This document shows, one piece after another, positions 1-12,326 of a stretch of DNA of 64,000 nt. The stretch lies in NCBI GenBank assembly GCA_026874595.1, contig CM049322.1:48151340-48215339 (forward strand). Direction: 5' to 3'. This DNA is from Sipunculus nudus (taxonomy: Eukaryota; Annelida; Sipuncula; Golfingiida; Sipunculidae). Position numbers and translations under genes: made by a program. How positions within the stretch are numbered: position 1 is the stretch's first letter; every line of letters begins with the position of its first letter. The notes beneath the pieces were generated by a model, which saw nothing but the letters and a program-made list of their open reading frames with translations, had not been told where the DNA came from and did not search any database.

Positions 1-35
1 ATATTCTCTAAATATAAATATTTGTATCCTTTTAG

Positions 36-874
36 ATCATATGGGCACTGCTCCCATTCTGTGAGCCTAATTAAATCCTTCCATGGGCTGAAATTCACTA
101 GCATTCCTACCGAGCTCAGCAGCACGAGCACACCTCAGAAGTGGGATGTGCCTGTACTGATAAACTGATCTTGTGGTAGCCGGACCAAGAGAGTGCAGGA
201 AAAGAAAACCAGTGGTCTGCAAAATGGACACCACTATGAGTAAGTATAAATTATCTTTAACTTATCCTCCCACTCTTACCCTTATAAGGTTTGTAAAAAA
301 AACTGATGCATGTTTGCAAATATTCAGTATATTTAAATGATACCCCCATCACTTGCTGATATATTACTGTGCCAAATAATAGAGAGAAAAAAGAAACTGA
401 TGACTTCTAGTGGCCATATCAGATGTTTTTATATAATATGCCGTGACGCGCACACAGCCTGAACACAAATGCTATATTGCTTGATTACCAAGTAATGGGT
501 AAAAATTTTTTTTGCTCACAGAAATTAGGTTGACATTGTTGATGCCAGTGCATATTCATTTCATTTTCCTGTATGGTATTTACCGGAAATACATTCTATC
601 ATTATGATGATGAAAATGTGTAATGTAAAAATCAGATATAACCATATGTATTAACATGCATAATGCTAGTCCTTCAATTTTATTGTTATAAAACTAAAAT
701 ATCTGCTTGTAGACCAAATATGTGCAGCTGCAACAAGCAAAATCAAACCCAGAGAGGAAAGGATGTAGGAATCTGAACCTGCCCCATGCCTCTGATGTCA
801 CGATACCCAGCATTCGTACGAAGGTTACAGTGACATTCAGCCAGAAGATCTGCGACACAAATGTCAGTTTCTAA
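36..874 (+). pseudogene. Decayed exons resembling a SWIM zinc-finger / YqaJ-type protein
   Basis: A good acceptor (T-rich tract then ttttag, ending at 35) opens a frame from 37 that reads through a Cys-x-His end (GHCSH), a hydrophobic helix and 'STSTPQKWDVP'. This resembles, from memory of the family, the end of the SWIM zinc finger and the 'STSLPQxWxxPR' stretch of the SWIM plus YqaJ-exonuclease-like proteins that are numerous in molluscs. The frame hits an in-frame TGA at 166-168, then continues 'SCGSRTKRVQEKK' to a donor-like GTAAGT near 236. A second open stretch begins after an acceptor-like cttgtag (ends 713) and runs about 50 codons ('NPERKGCRNLNLPH', 'TVTFSQKICD') to a TAA near 872. 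The two stretches do not join in a simple phase. I read it as a broken gene copy whose 5' part lies left of the window. The family call is tentative. Confidence 0.35.
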
Positions 875-1597
875 TGATATTTAAATTATACTCAAGACCA
901 AACATGTGATATGTTTATTTTGTAAACATCTGTGATACACTGTCATACAAATGTTGATGTATAAGTCTATTGGCGTACACAGACTTATGAAAGGAGAAAA
1001 AAATATGAGTCTTGTTTTTCTCTGTGTATTAATTGCTGATTCAGAATAAGTTAATGTGTTAGTTGTAAGTCATTTCTCCTCAATAAACTTTTGAATCTGG
1101 GGTGTATGTTCAAGTTTGTGACAATCTGGAATGTCAAATTAGAGACCAGCATATATCTAAACAAATGAGAAACTGTCGTAACAGAAACACGAGGAAGTAG
1201 TGTTATCTCTAACACTCACCGTTGAAGATAAAGCATTCTGGCACTTCTGCATTTGTGTATGTAAATCCTGGTGACGTTGAGCTGGCTGTGCACCATGCGG
1301 CCTCCTACACGCCTTAACTAATCCACCGGAAACATTTCGCCAGTTCAGTCTTCGGGATTAAAATAAGCCTGGCCCCTCCCTAACCTTTCAGGGTACCTTT
1401 CACCGTAGCACGTTCCCCAGGAACTCCTAAGAACCATCGTTCGTGGAGGCAAAAGCCGCACAAAACAAGGTACTATCACATCCACGTGCGCACGATCCCA
1501 TAAAGTTGCGGGACAATATGGCGGACACTCAACAGGTGGCGATCACGCATGATTGACAGGTCGGAAGTATCAATTGCTACCTTTGGAGTGCAAGTTA

Positions 1598-1605
1598 TGA
1601 CGTCA
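1598..1605. promoter_or_regulatory. Perfect CRE palindrome (TGACGTCA)
   Basis: TGACGTCA, the full CREB/ATF site, is followed within 40 bases by a CACGTG E-box. About 75 bases upstream a short reading frame starts ATGGCGGACACTCAACAG and is followed directly by GTGGCG, which could be a first exon and donor. No gene could be traced from it. Confidence 0.35.
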
Positions 1606-2085
1606 AAGAGAAAAATGATGTCACGCCACGTGCTCTTTTACTGAAAAGTGTGAGCTAATCAATATACATCATGGGAAAGGTGGGCATTGTGTTTATGGAC
1701 AAGAAAGCAATACCACGATATCCAGGGTGTCATTCAAATTGTTTTCAATCAAAAGGTCCCCAGGAATAACAAAGGTCTAATTGACATTCAAAGTAACGGC
1801 ATCGGTTTTGGACATTGAATTTCGAGCAGGATTAACGTACCAATATCGGACGCTTTCTTAATTATCTTTGATTTAAAAGAGCAGGAAACATAGTATTTAA
1901 TTTCTCTAGTCTTTTACACTCTGTCTGTCATGTATTGCAGATAAGCCTTTGTCGAGTTGTTTAATGGATATCTAAGCCAAGAGAAAAAGACCGAGAATTC
2001 AGTGCACCTTATCACATTTATTATAGTTGGGAAGTGGATATAGAAACGCCTCCGTTCGTGCGTCCGTCAGTCTGTCCGTCTGTTC

Positions 2086-2490
2086 GTCCTGATTGGCTTA
2101 TGGACTCATTAAAAGCCAAACCGTTTGACCAAAACCTTTCATCTTGCACATATGGCTCACCCAACCATCGATGAAGATATCTATCGATTTTTAGGTCACA
2201 GGGTCAAAGGTCACGGTCACAGGGCCCACTTCTTGAAAAAAAATTGTGGACCCATTTGAAGCCAAACCGCTTGACCGAAACCTTTCATCATGCACATATG
2301 GCTCACTCACCCATGGAAGAAGCACTCTTTTGATTTTTAGGTCACGGGATCAAAGGTCATGGCCACAAGGCCATTTCTTGAAAATGTTGTGGACCCATTT
2401 AAAGCCAAACCATTTAACCAAAATCTTTATCTTGCAAATATGGCTCACTCACCTATTGTTGAAGAACCCTATGGATTTTAAGGTCATTAT
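2086..2490 (+). repeat. Diverged tandem repeat, ~145-160-bp units, rich in AGGTCA half-sites
   Basis: Three to three and a half diverged units are visible. Each has 'tggacccatttgaagccaaa', a 'cttgcacatatggctcactc' segment and a 'ttttaggtcac' segment. A GTCCGTC-type run (2055-2085) precedes them, as in other dispersed repeats of this window. Unit one contains aggtcacagggtcaaaggtca, three AGGTCA-like hexamers in a row. Confidence 0.7.
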
Positions 2491-2499
2491 TTTTAGAAT

Positions 2500-5400
2500 A
2501 ACCCAAAATAAGCAAATCCAATCCAAACAGGTGCATCTGAACAACGCTTGAAGACAGTACTTTATAATACACGGGTTTAGTTTAATAAACACAATACAGA
2601 ACAACGTTAAATGCAGTAAATCTGAAAAGAAAAAGAAAAAAGAACGGGATGTTAACCCCACTCACACATGACTAGCGACGCATGTTCATCTTTTTTTCTT
2701 TTTTTCCCCCGTATTATCACGTGTATCCCTTTATGTACAATAGCCTTGACCAATAATATGGTCAGCATGTTTTGCTCACAGGTTCCGTGGGCTTTATGTA
2801 TTCATGCCCACCCATTCCAAACACTGCTCCAGAGTAACAACTAAAACATTGAGTTCGCCTCTTTGGTTTATGGCTGGTTTAAAATGAATGTCTATGTCTC
2901 TGGAATGCTACCGAGGAACTGATCGAAGCAAAACCAAAATCCAAGGTGAAAAACATTAAAACACTTAGATCGATGTTAAAATATTGATTACTGTTAAAAA
3001 ATCGTTTGCTGTATCTTGTAAAAATGTAAACAGCAATATCTTTCTCACTCAGTTTTGTTATTACACTTAAGACACTTTTCAAAGGTGAGGGATCTTCCAC
3101 AATGATACCATATCTAGTACTCTCTTTAATATGTTCATTTGCCACAACAAACACAATTGAATCTCGTTAGTGCCTCTGAGACGGATAAGTGAATTTAGGA
3201 TAACAGTGCCACGGTAATCATAATTGTAAAATGCTTTTGTTAATATTATCAATTATATTTTGTTTCAGAGTTGTAATTTTAATAACAATCAGTTCATTTA
3301 AATAAGAAATTGTAAGCATAAATGATTATTATAAAAACTATTACCTGCATGTGCTTTCCAGTAATCATTTCGGTATATCTATTAAAATTATAAAAAAGAT
3401 TAAGGCAACATATCACAGTTACATGAGAGTTATACTGGGTTAACAGGATACATAAAAACTGGTAATAAATGTTAGTGTTTCTGTTGAGAGACTATTGATC
3501 AGTGCAGGAAAGATCTGACGCCCTGACAGACACTCGGTGTTTAACACTATTGTTTATCAAAATACACAGCATATTAAATAAGTAAGCATTTAAATGTGTC
3601 ATTGCAATAGCATTAGCTGAAATTCATTGGTCAATCATTTAAAGGAACGTATTAATAACAAAAATAAGCACCCGTTTTGGGATTTTCAAGTTTAACGGGA
3701 AAATTATTTCCTCCAGACAGCTGCCACCAATCAAAAACTTAGTGTGACTGTTGCTTTACTCAATAGCTCATTTGTTGATAAATGAATAAAGGATAGTATG
3801 CATTTTGTGATATTTGCTAACTTTATAGAAACCTGTAAGCATGACTGTAAATATGATTTTATATGACAGTTATCGTAATCACAATTAGTTACTTTGGGAC
3901 CTCATGTGGTTTTAATTATACTTGCAATCATACAATTTTAAGTTATAGCCCCAACCCTAACTGTTAATTTTATTTACTTCTAAGTGTATGAAATCATAAT
4001 TATTAATAATCTTGTGTTTATATGGCCTGAAATCAAGAAGATGAAAACCAAAATTAGTCTTACCGTATAGCGACATCCATCCATATAAAATAGACCGTGG
4101 CATCAATTGTCTATGGACATATACCGGGAAAATGATGTTTGTTTATACTGTTTAGCAGGAATACATCTCAATATTTTACACACACACTTTGAAGATACGA
4201 GGAAAAATCAGTCCAAACTGCGGTTAATATATTTTTGCACACTAACAGTTATATCTGTTTAGGTTTAAGGTAGGGATGGGATGGTTACCTTTTTCTGCTC
4301 TATACAATTCAGTAATTGATGAAAGTGTGTTTTCCCATTGGACTCCCAAGCTATATCACACACAAGTGTTTATCTTCGGTATTATTTTCAGCGCAATCTC
4401 GTGACTATCTGTTGAGAAAGAAATGATGATACCGAACAGAGAGACGGAGAAAATTCACCCAGGCAGGGTTCTTATTATCTTTGATTTAAAAGAGCACGTT
4501 ACAAATTACTTAATTTACCCGGTATTCTTACACCCTATCTGACATGTTTTGTAGACATGCATTTGAAGATTTGTTTAATGAATATCTCCCTGATAAGTAT
4601 CTGCTTTTTATGAAATAATGTGCTGTAAATCATCTTTCTTTGTTGATTTGCCGAGGGATGCAAAATGCAGATGCAATGCAAATATACCTGAGTGTTGCTT
4701 ATTTTTCATCCGTACATCATGTTACGGTCCAAGCATCATTTGAAAATAAGGAAAGTTATCTTTGCATTATGTTCCCCTTTAGTAAACGAGATACTCTCTC
4801 TCTCGCTACATACTCTTAAAATCTTAATTCCTGATGTGATTGTTTAGCATTCGTCCTGATATCTTTTTTTTTTATGTGTATAACATCGAAACACCCTCCG
4901 GATTATTGTTCAACGTATATGTAACTAACAATATTCATTGTACCTAACAATATTTTTAAAACTTCTGAATATATCTGACAATGTATTTTTATGACCATTT
5001 CTGAACTCAAATAAAATTATATGATTCAATGTCCTACTCATGCTCTGCTTTATTACAATATTCATCAGGTACGTGTATAATTTAACTCGACAGTAACGAA
5101 ATTATTCATTTGATATGCATGTTTAAGCGGCATTACGACGAAAGTATATTCATTATTTTACTATTTACAGGAAATCAATATACATAAACAGTTCAGATAT
5201 ATATGAAATCAGTCCTACTTATGAAAATACCTGTGGTATTTTAGTCGTCAGAGACATGATTTTGTAAGGCATCAAGGATTCTTTGGACAATAATGCAAGG
5301 AAAATTGAATTCAAATATATTAACTTATTTATCAATGAAAAGAACATGTAAGCCTAGGTTTGTACCGGGTTTATTGACTCTTTTGATAACACAAGTGTTA

Positions 5401-5690
5401 GCCCCTTTCACATGTGTCATACATTAGCTATTACTGAATGCCCATGTAGAAACGAGTGACCAGTGTTATACAGCAACTGATATGAAGTTAACATCATGAT
5501 GAAAATAGACATTGAACAAATTTCTATGGCCTTTACAAAGTAAGTCATGTGCTTAGGTACATTCATATGTTTCAGCAGGTGTGCACTCGGTATCACGTAC
5601 CATTCCAGAACTACAATGTTACAAGAAATGACCATTTTAAGTGCTTAATCCAATTAATCATTGGCATGGCATATCATAAGGGCCATTTCA
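2500..5690. other. AT-rich stretch with no recognisable gene
   Basis: I see only short chance frames, homopolymer runs and AT-rich sequence. No frame shows a recognisable domain, signal peptide or splice-bounded coding exon. Confidence 0.5.
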
Positions 5691-5929
5691 TCATATTAAT
5701 TTAAAGCCACCTTCCTTTTCACAAATGTAATTAAATTTTAAATCAGATCTGATATCGTTCCATTGATATCCTTTGACACGTTTTAGCAGATGCAGGTAAT
5801 GCTCATTGAAACCGTTATTCGGTTCCCCGGGGAACCAGTTTGTGTAGTTTAAAACTGAACCTGTAGCTTTCCACACCCATTTGCCCTCATCTTCAGCATC
5901 AGTTCCTGATGTCCAGTATTCTCTCTTCC
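5691..5929 (-). CDS. C-type lectin, 3' terminal exon (second half of the CTLD)
   Basis: This is the last exon of a minus-strand C-type lectin-like gene. The acceptor (ttgttttag, then GGAAGAG) gives phase 1, and the TGA stop is at 5691-5693. It encodes the Ca2+/sugar-binding half of the domain: 'EYWTSGTD', 'NWFPGEPNN', 'NEHYLHLL' and 'QWNDIRSDLKFNYICE'. The EPN and WND motifs, which in this family bind the principal Ca2+ and favour mannose-type sugars, are both intact. The conserved Cys normally found in the E-x-C position is Tyr (NEHY), and its partner after WND is Ser (WNDIRS). So the inner disulphide is lost at both ends while the final Cys (YICE) remains. It joins exactly to the 6269-6481 exon (Lys-Gly-Lys-Arg across the junction). 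The role is probably extracellular carbohydrate recognition, but the ligand cannot be inferred. Confidence 0.85.
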
Positions 5930-6268
5930 CTAAAACAACAGCAGGACAAAATTCAACCTTATGGCCATAACACAAATACAGCATTATTACAGTCAAAACG
6001 CGATATTTTGGCATCTTTGTCAGTATATGGTAAAAAGGTTTCCTTGTCTCAAAAAGAGGGCTCCCTGCCTCTTGCCATGTATTTATTAGAGTAATGCAAA
6101 ACGCTTTATTTACACTAAGACCTCTAAAAAATATAATTTTTATTTATGCCATTATATAAAAAATAACAGGAAAAACGGTATATTAAAACAATTATGTTAT
6201 ACGAATTTGATATGTAGATTGATTTAAATGATAGTTTATAATGCATCTGAGGACAATATCTCGGTAAC

Positions 6269-6481
6269 CTTTTCCGTCATTTTGAAGCAGCTTCTGAAGA
6301 TGTTCCTGTTCCCCGGCTGTTCCAATGCTGACCAGATAGCACTTCTCATTTCGACATAGATACCCAGCCGTCTGAACATAAAAACTGAACAAGCCGAACT
6401 GATAACAAGATGGAACGCATGCTCCATCTCTGATACGTCCACATGGAAAGCCTTTCCCGAAACCAAAAGGACACCACAAAA
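6269..6481 (-). CDS. C-type lectin, first-half CTLD exon
   Basis: This exon is 213 bases and phase 1 at both ends. It follows a T/C-rich acceptor (caatccttccag) and ends at AAAAG|GTTACC. It encodes 'CPFGFGKGFPCGRIRDGACV', then 'SCYQFGLFSF', the first core Cys in 'TAGYLCRNE', and the 'YLVSIGTAGEQEHLQKLLQN' helix, the usual N-terminal half of a CTLD. The frame remains open upstream of the acceptor to about 6560 ('NGQTCFINGACPTN'), so the exon may start further upstream. Spliced to the 5691-5929 exon it makes one full CTLD. Confidence 0.8.
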
Positions 6482-6619
6482 CTGGAAGGATTGTAATATT
6501 AGTTGGACAAGCCCCATTTATGAAACACGTCTGTCCGTTCAGAACTGTCTTTGACATAGAGATGCAGTTCAACCAATATGCAAATCGTTTTTCCTATAGA
6601 CCCTTTGGGTGTGACAGGT

Positions 6620-6851
6620 GATATCCGACGGATGTGTGGTGTCTGTGAGCAGCCACCACTTTGTAGCTTATGGCCGACAAAGTCCTCGCCTCGCAGGACA
6701 CAAACATGAGCGATCACGGTTACAGCATCACAGGGTGGATTTCTTTGTCTTTTACATATTTCTTGACATTCATTTCTTGTTACTCTATTCCTGTGCACTC
6801 TTTTCAGTTCCTTTCCCGGACCAACATCATCCTTTCCTACCGCCAATGACA
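6620..6851 (-). CDS. PAN/apple-like module exon upstream of the C-type lectin domain (3' end unresolved)
   Basis: After the acceptor cctatttttccag (exon from 6851, phase 1) the frame reads 'VGKDDVGPGKELKRVHRNRV', 'RNECQEICKRQRNPPCDAV', 'AHVCVLRGEDF' and 'GGCSQTPHI'. The Cys spacing (C-x3-C-x7-C, then C and C) and the placement before a CTLD resemble PAN/apple modules of invertebrate lectins, which bind proteins or glycans outside the cell. I could not find a convincing phase-1 donor between 6600 and 6660, so the join to the CTLD exon is unresolved. The signal-peptide exon is not identified; it should lie upstream, above 6900. The PAN call is tentative. Confidence 0.5.
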
Positions 6852-6899
6852 CTGGAAAAATAGGATTGTTTTTAGCGCACGGTAGTGTTTTCGACAATG

Positions 6900-9800
6900 A
6901 TAAAATAACATATATTTTGAAAATATTGCAATATAAAGGACTTTCATCAGTTCACTTGTCAAAACATTGATTGGGAATAATGCATTTCGTATATCGGTAA
7001 ACCAAACAGTATCCTAAGCTTAGAAAATCTAAGAATTTCGGAAGCGTGTTATATGATCGATGACGGACCAAAGAATTACGCGACACTCAGTTGAAGTAAA
7101 ATACATTACGTACAACAGGATAACCTATGCCTCTGTATGTTGAAGGTTGTATTTTTTTATATTTCTGAGTGAGCAACCCTTCCCTGTTGGAAATTTATAT
7201 TAAAAATAGTGACTTTGACTTGTAACATGGGTATGCAGCATTGATTAAATAATGCGAAATATGTATGACGAGACTTCATTATTGAAAGGTAACTATAAAA
7301 ATTACCCACACTGAAAGAATAGGAATAAAGGGGCGGTTGAATCTTCTTATTTATCTTGAACTGGTGTTTGCAGATGATATGACCGCTGGCCAATTCGCAT
7401 GTTTAACTGCCACGTCGGTGAAACCTTCATCGATTTCTATTATCTGAAACCCCAAGAGTATTTTTTTTTTAATTTATGTTAAAAAAATCATATATTGTTG
7501 CCGTCTCTGCTTTGATCACCAGTCTATAAAGACGGATGGTATCGCTGATATGACACATAATGTTCTAGGCTATTGTTACAAACACAGATGCCTTCAGATT
7601 TAGTCTGTGAATTCTGAAAGACATATGTCCCTCACTTTTCATCACCTAACAATAAAAACCCAGTGCCTCCCATTTTGTCAGTTTATCATAACGCTGAGGT
7701 ATGGATAGAATCCATTAGTTCCACTTTATGGGTTTGTTGCATGCACAGTTGCTAAATAAACTTGTTATAATATATAAAACTCTGGTATTATGGAAATATA
7801 GACGTTTGTTTAATCGTCATCATACATTTGTATAAGTTATGCTGGCAGCAATTCAGCTTAGCTGTCTCTCTTTGTTGTCTTCCGGTCCCAATTGTTGCCT
7901 AATATCGATTGAATTCAATGCATTTCACAGGGACATTAGCAAAATCTCCTCGCACACCTCTATATGGTCCATTCGACCATATTAATATTAATTTCTTTTT
8001 TATCTATTCTAGGATATTAGCTTCTAGAAGTTATGCTTTCTCCACAAATACCGGATGTCACACAATGGTACTCTACCGGACATAAAAACACATAAGCATT
8101 TAATAATGTTTATAGTATGACTAAAATCTTAATTCAACGAGCAAAACAGCTCGTGCATAGACTGTATGATTTTTTTAGTCAACACGTTGTTCCCAACATT
8201 TTAAATATGCAATCTTAGGGAAGTTATACAATATATGTCCAGTAATCGTTGTGTTTCTATTTCTTTGATGGGTAAATCTAAATCAGGCTATTTTAATTTC
8301 TCTCGATCAATGCAAATTTCGTTTTGACCTTTGACTTATTTAAATATTTTAACAATTTAGCAAATTTCTTGCAAAGGATCAGATATTATAATCTCGATCT
8401 TATATTGCAGTTTTAATTCATTAAGAAAGTTCACTACGAGGTATGAAAAAGCAGCGTATTCGATTCGGTCAGAAGGCATCGGATTCCTACAACCGACTAA
8501 ATTTTTTATGTGACCTCTCTAAGTCTGAAAATCAAATGCTAACCCTGAAATCAATCTACTTAATGGTTGACCGAGCTAATTTTATATATGTGTGTGGATG
8601 TTTATGTGCATTAAGCGTGGGTCTTACATAGACAATTGTTTTGTTTGTGTTAATTATTAAGCACAATCCAGTCATAGTTGGCTTGGTTCGAATGTGTAGT
8701 GAATCTTGCTTTATAAACAGGCACATATTTTATTCTCTAGGTTGTAATTTGTATCCCTGTATTTATACATTGAGGCGCCGTGATCCATATATGGAGCGAG
8801 GTCCGCATGGCGTATGACTTGACTTTCCCTCCCTATTCACCTTCACTGGTCAGGGCGAAATCCAACAGATAAATAAAGCACGACCCAGGTTCTATGCCAA
8901 ACTGAATCCTCTATGTAAAACATAATCCAATAATTAAAAGTAAAAAGGAACCAATAAATCAAAAAAGAACACTGATCAATGAATCTTTATTGCCCTTGAC
9001 CATGCACCCAGCTGCATTTGGCTGGTGAAATAATATAAACACTAATGTGTCAGTCAAATATTATAGCCAATCATATATGTCGGCTGGTAATATCCCGTTC
9101 CTTTATTATTTTTGGTGGGGTATTAACCCAACAATGTTAGATTAACATATTTGATTTATATATGCGTTTCATATGCGCACGGGTAGGCCGAATAAAACAT
9201 TAACATGGATGTGTAAATTTTAGAATTAAATATTCTCCTTTAACTAACATATGGACCTTTCTGGCTGCCAGAGCTGATTACGTTCGTTTGTCCTTCCTTA
9301 TTTTTGTAAAGATGAAATCAAGCTTGAACCATATGGGGACGGATTTGTTCTTACATTAAGCCATATTTATCCTAAACAAATGTGCCTAGGTTGTCAGTTA
9401 AATAAATAATCCATTTCCTGTGACAATAAATACATCTCTTTATATTTCTCCCGTCAGAAAACAGCCGTGTCTTTGAATGAAAACTATCAAATTACTATTT
9501 CATAGAAATATGTTTAATCTGAGCTGAATGGTTTTCTTTTAAATAAACCCTTTCCTTTCAAACACTGAACAATATATTATAGGTGTGGCTACAATGTTTT
9601 TTTACGATAAAGGAATCTATTTATTATATCTTTAATGCGAATTATACCAGGTTATAAAGGCATAACAATTAATCATGTTTTCTTTAATGTCAATGTTTTC
9701 CAAATGGAAATATAAACTGAAACTCAGGAAATTCCGGATCCACGCCTTCACCGTTCATTACAGGGAAAAATAAAAAAAACGTTGAGCTTCTTATAGCAAC

Positions 9801-10200
9801 CACCAGGTGGCGAATCTGTTCTGAGATATATTGCAAGCATTTCATTTCGAGCATATTACACGTCCTCTGAAAGCCTTTTCACAATATCCCAATGTTGGTT
9901 ATATCAGCACCGCAAGTCTGTGTCAAATTACTTAAATTTATTTGGTGAAAAAAGTGCGGCCCTAGGGGTGAAATGGAAACTTTCGTCTAAAGTACACGGA
10001 GATCACGCACCCAAATGGTTCTGAGGAATATTGCATGGCTATTGATCTTTTAAAAAATAATATATATTTTACCTACATGTTGCGTTAAGAATAAAGTAAT
10101 TATTCATATACCATACTATGCACGGTCGTTTAATAAAACATATTATGAAGTATATGATTGTGCCTGCATATTGGCCGTCGGGTAATGCCAATCAACACCT
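6900..10200. other. No recognisable gene; presumed upstream region of the lectin gene
   Basis: AT-rich sequence with chance frames only. A first exon of the lectin gene may be hidden here, but no signal peptide with a donor in the right phase stood out. Confidence 0.4.
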
Positions 10201-10207
10201 GAAAAAT

Positions 10208-10233
10208 AGTATATATATATATATATATATATA
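10208..10233. repeat. (AT)n microsatellite
   Basis: About 13 uninterrupted AT dinucleotides followed by AT-rich sequence. Confidence 0.9.
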
Positions 10234-10635
10234 TTATAAATTTATAATAATTATAATTATTCATTGCTTTGATTCTGACAAACGAATATAGCTGTGGTAA
10301 CTGTTAGAAAAATGCTAAAATAATAAAAGCTCACTGGTCTCAAGACTTTCTTTGATTCCAGACACATTTTGCGTACACGTTGATAAACAAAAACCAACAG
10401 GTATGGAATATGGTTTACCGTAAACCTTAAATGTTCGTAAAAAGACATACGGAGACTGATGGGAAGTACAAGTTCGTGCTGCATACTTCAGGTACAAAGA
10501 CCTGGTAAAGGTGGTATGTCTATTTATTATCCCATGCAGAATCTGAGAACTGCATATACGTGATGATTTTGCAAATGGAGGGGCTGGACCGTTGCGCGTT
10601 CAGGGATAATATAATTGGCTTTAACCAAGACAACG

Positions 10636-10639
10636 GCAC

Positions 10640-10685
<46 letters not shown>

Positions 10686-11130
10686 GCGCATTTATAAATC
10701 GCTCATCCAGCGAACTGCTTACAAGCGCATAAAATTACCAGTCAGGTAAATAAAGAAACAAGTTTTTTTGTATTTATAGATTTTGGATCTTAATCACTGG
10801 TTATATCCATATTTAAACTGTTCAAGTGTAGAGGCTTTTCGTAAATCACAGGTGCCACTTTGGAGAATGATCACCCTCCGCAGGTATTCAGATTATATGA
10901 AGGCACTACTAGTATATTTCAACCACCAGACCCGAGGGTTCTGGTAAACGTGTAGAGTATGTTAAGTTCAGACAGATAAGCTGGTGCTAGAAGTGTAGCG
11001 CATTATATGCAAGTAGAGCAACCTTGAATTTTATTCTATGTGATAAGGGGAGCCAATAAAGCCCCTGGAGTACAGGTGTAATGTGTGTCAGTCTTTTCGT
11101 TACCGTCACAAGTCGGGATGCTGTGTTTTG
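10636..11130. repeat. Dispersed-repeat remnant beginning with a (TTA)n tract
   Basis: A 45-base (TTA)n tract is followed by 'gcgcatttataaatcgct' and 'cttacaagcgc', and then (11010-11120) by 'aattttattctatgtgataa', 'ggggagccaataaagccc' and 'gtgtaatgtgtgtca'. This order resembles an old, widespread invertebrate interspersed repeat whose consensus has a gcgcttta-type tail. No open frame survives. The family name is not established here. Confidence 0.4.
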
Positions 11131-12326
11131 CCCTCACTCGGGGGTTCAAGGAGTCAAAAATGAGTCCCCATTTCATCGCGGAGACAAAGGTAACTCCCGG
11201 TTGGCGTACCTGCTGACTGATGTGTCTACAACTCCATAAAAAGTCCTGTCAGTCCTGTTAGTGCTCTTTGTTATGGTATGGTAGAATAAAGCCAAAACAA
11301 TGAACATCAGTTATTTAATACATTTGTACATTGTACAAGTTAAATAACTCTTCAAATGACTCTTTAATTGATTTAATTAGAAACTTATCAGCTCATACAA
11401 GGAACATTATTTTGATAAAATACAAATAACACGCCCTTCAACGAGAAGACAATTGCCTTCACTGGTTCAAAATTGATCAAATGGCCATTTTCACTGACGT
11501 GGCAGTAAACCCACGCGTTTGGAGCAGTAAGCATATAACCTGCCAAGGCCAGCTGAAATTCAAAACTTGGGGGAGATTCAACGCATTACTCAAGGGCACA
11601 ACCGAATGACAATTATTCTCTTTCATTGTGTGTAAATGTTTCTCTCCTTTACTATTCCGTGCTTTGTTGGACCACCTCCACCCACCCACCACCTTCAGTT
11701 CGTCCACAGATTCCAAAAGGCTAGTCTTTTTTTCCACGTACGGATTCGCACTCGCCATACACTGTGTCACACGCTCACGGGGGCCTACTTTGTACACATT
11801 CTAAATCATACGCGCATCAACAGAACAAATTATATGCCGTTATTCCGAATATTATTTTTATTGATACAACATAACTGACTACGTGTTGAAGGAACTGCAA
11901 ATAAAGATTAAATGTATTTGCGACCAGTGGCTATGTACCATTCGGGCGGTTATCATTTTCAGAAGTCCCTCTTCATGATAACTGCGTTTTATGCTTCATA
12001 TTATGGGGCCCCGTTCAGGTTCTTTTTCCAAAAGAGAACTGTTTACATAAAATGTTAAACACTTTTATCTGCTTCTTGCAGTTGGATAAGTCTTTGAGTG
12101 TCATCCAGGTTTTAGTAGCGGGTACCGATTTAACTCATTTATTCGTTCCACTCAATCAGCCGCCAAGAAATGTTTTTTTAAGTGTTTTTGATATCGTTCA
12201 CGTATTACTCCCATTAAGCCAGCTCGCTTTTCATGAACGTGATGTCGCACAGAAACTTAGTTATTTTGTTCAGGTAGGAACACAACAGGGGACCAGAAAC
12301 TTGACATTTTCATTATATTTTTCGGT
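11130..12326. other. No recognisable gene
   Basis: Only short chance frames on both strands. On the minus strand this is the region into which the candidate secreted-peptide frame at 12327-12668 would splice if it is a first exon. I found no matching downstream exon. Confidence 0.4.
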
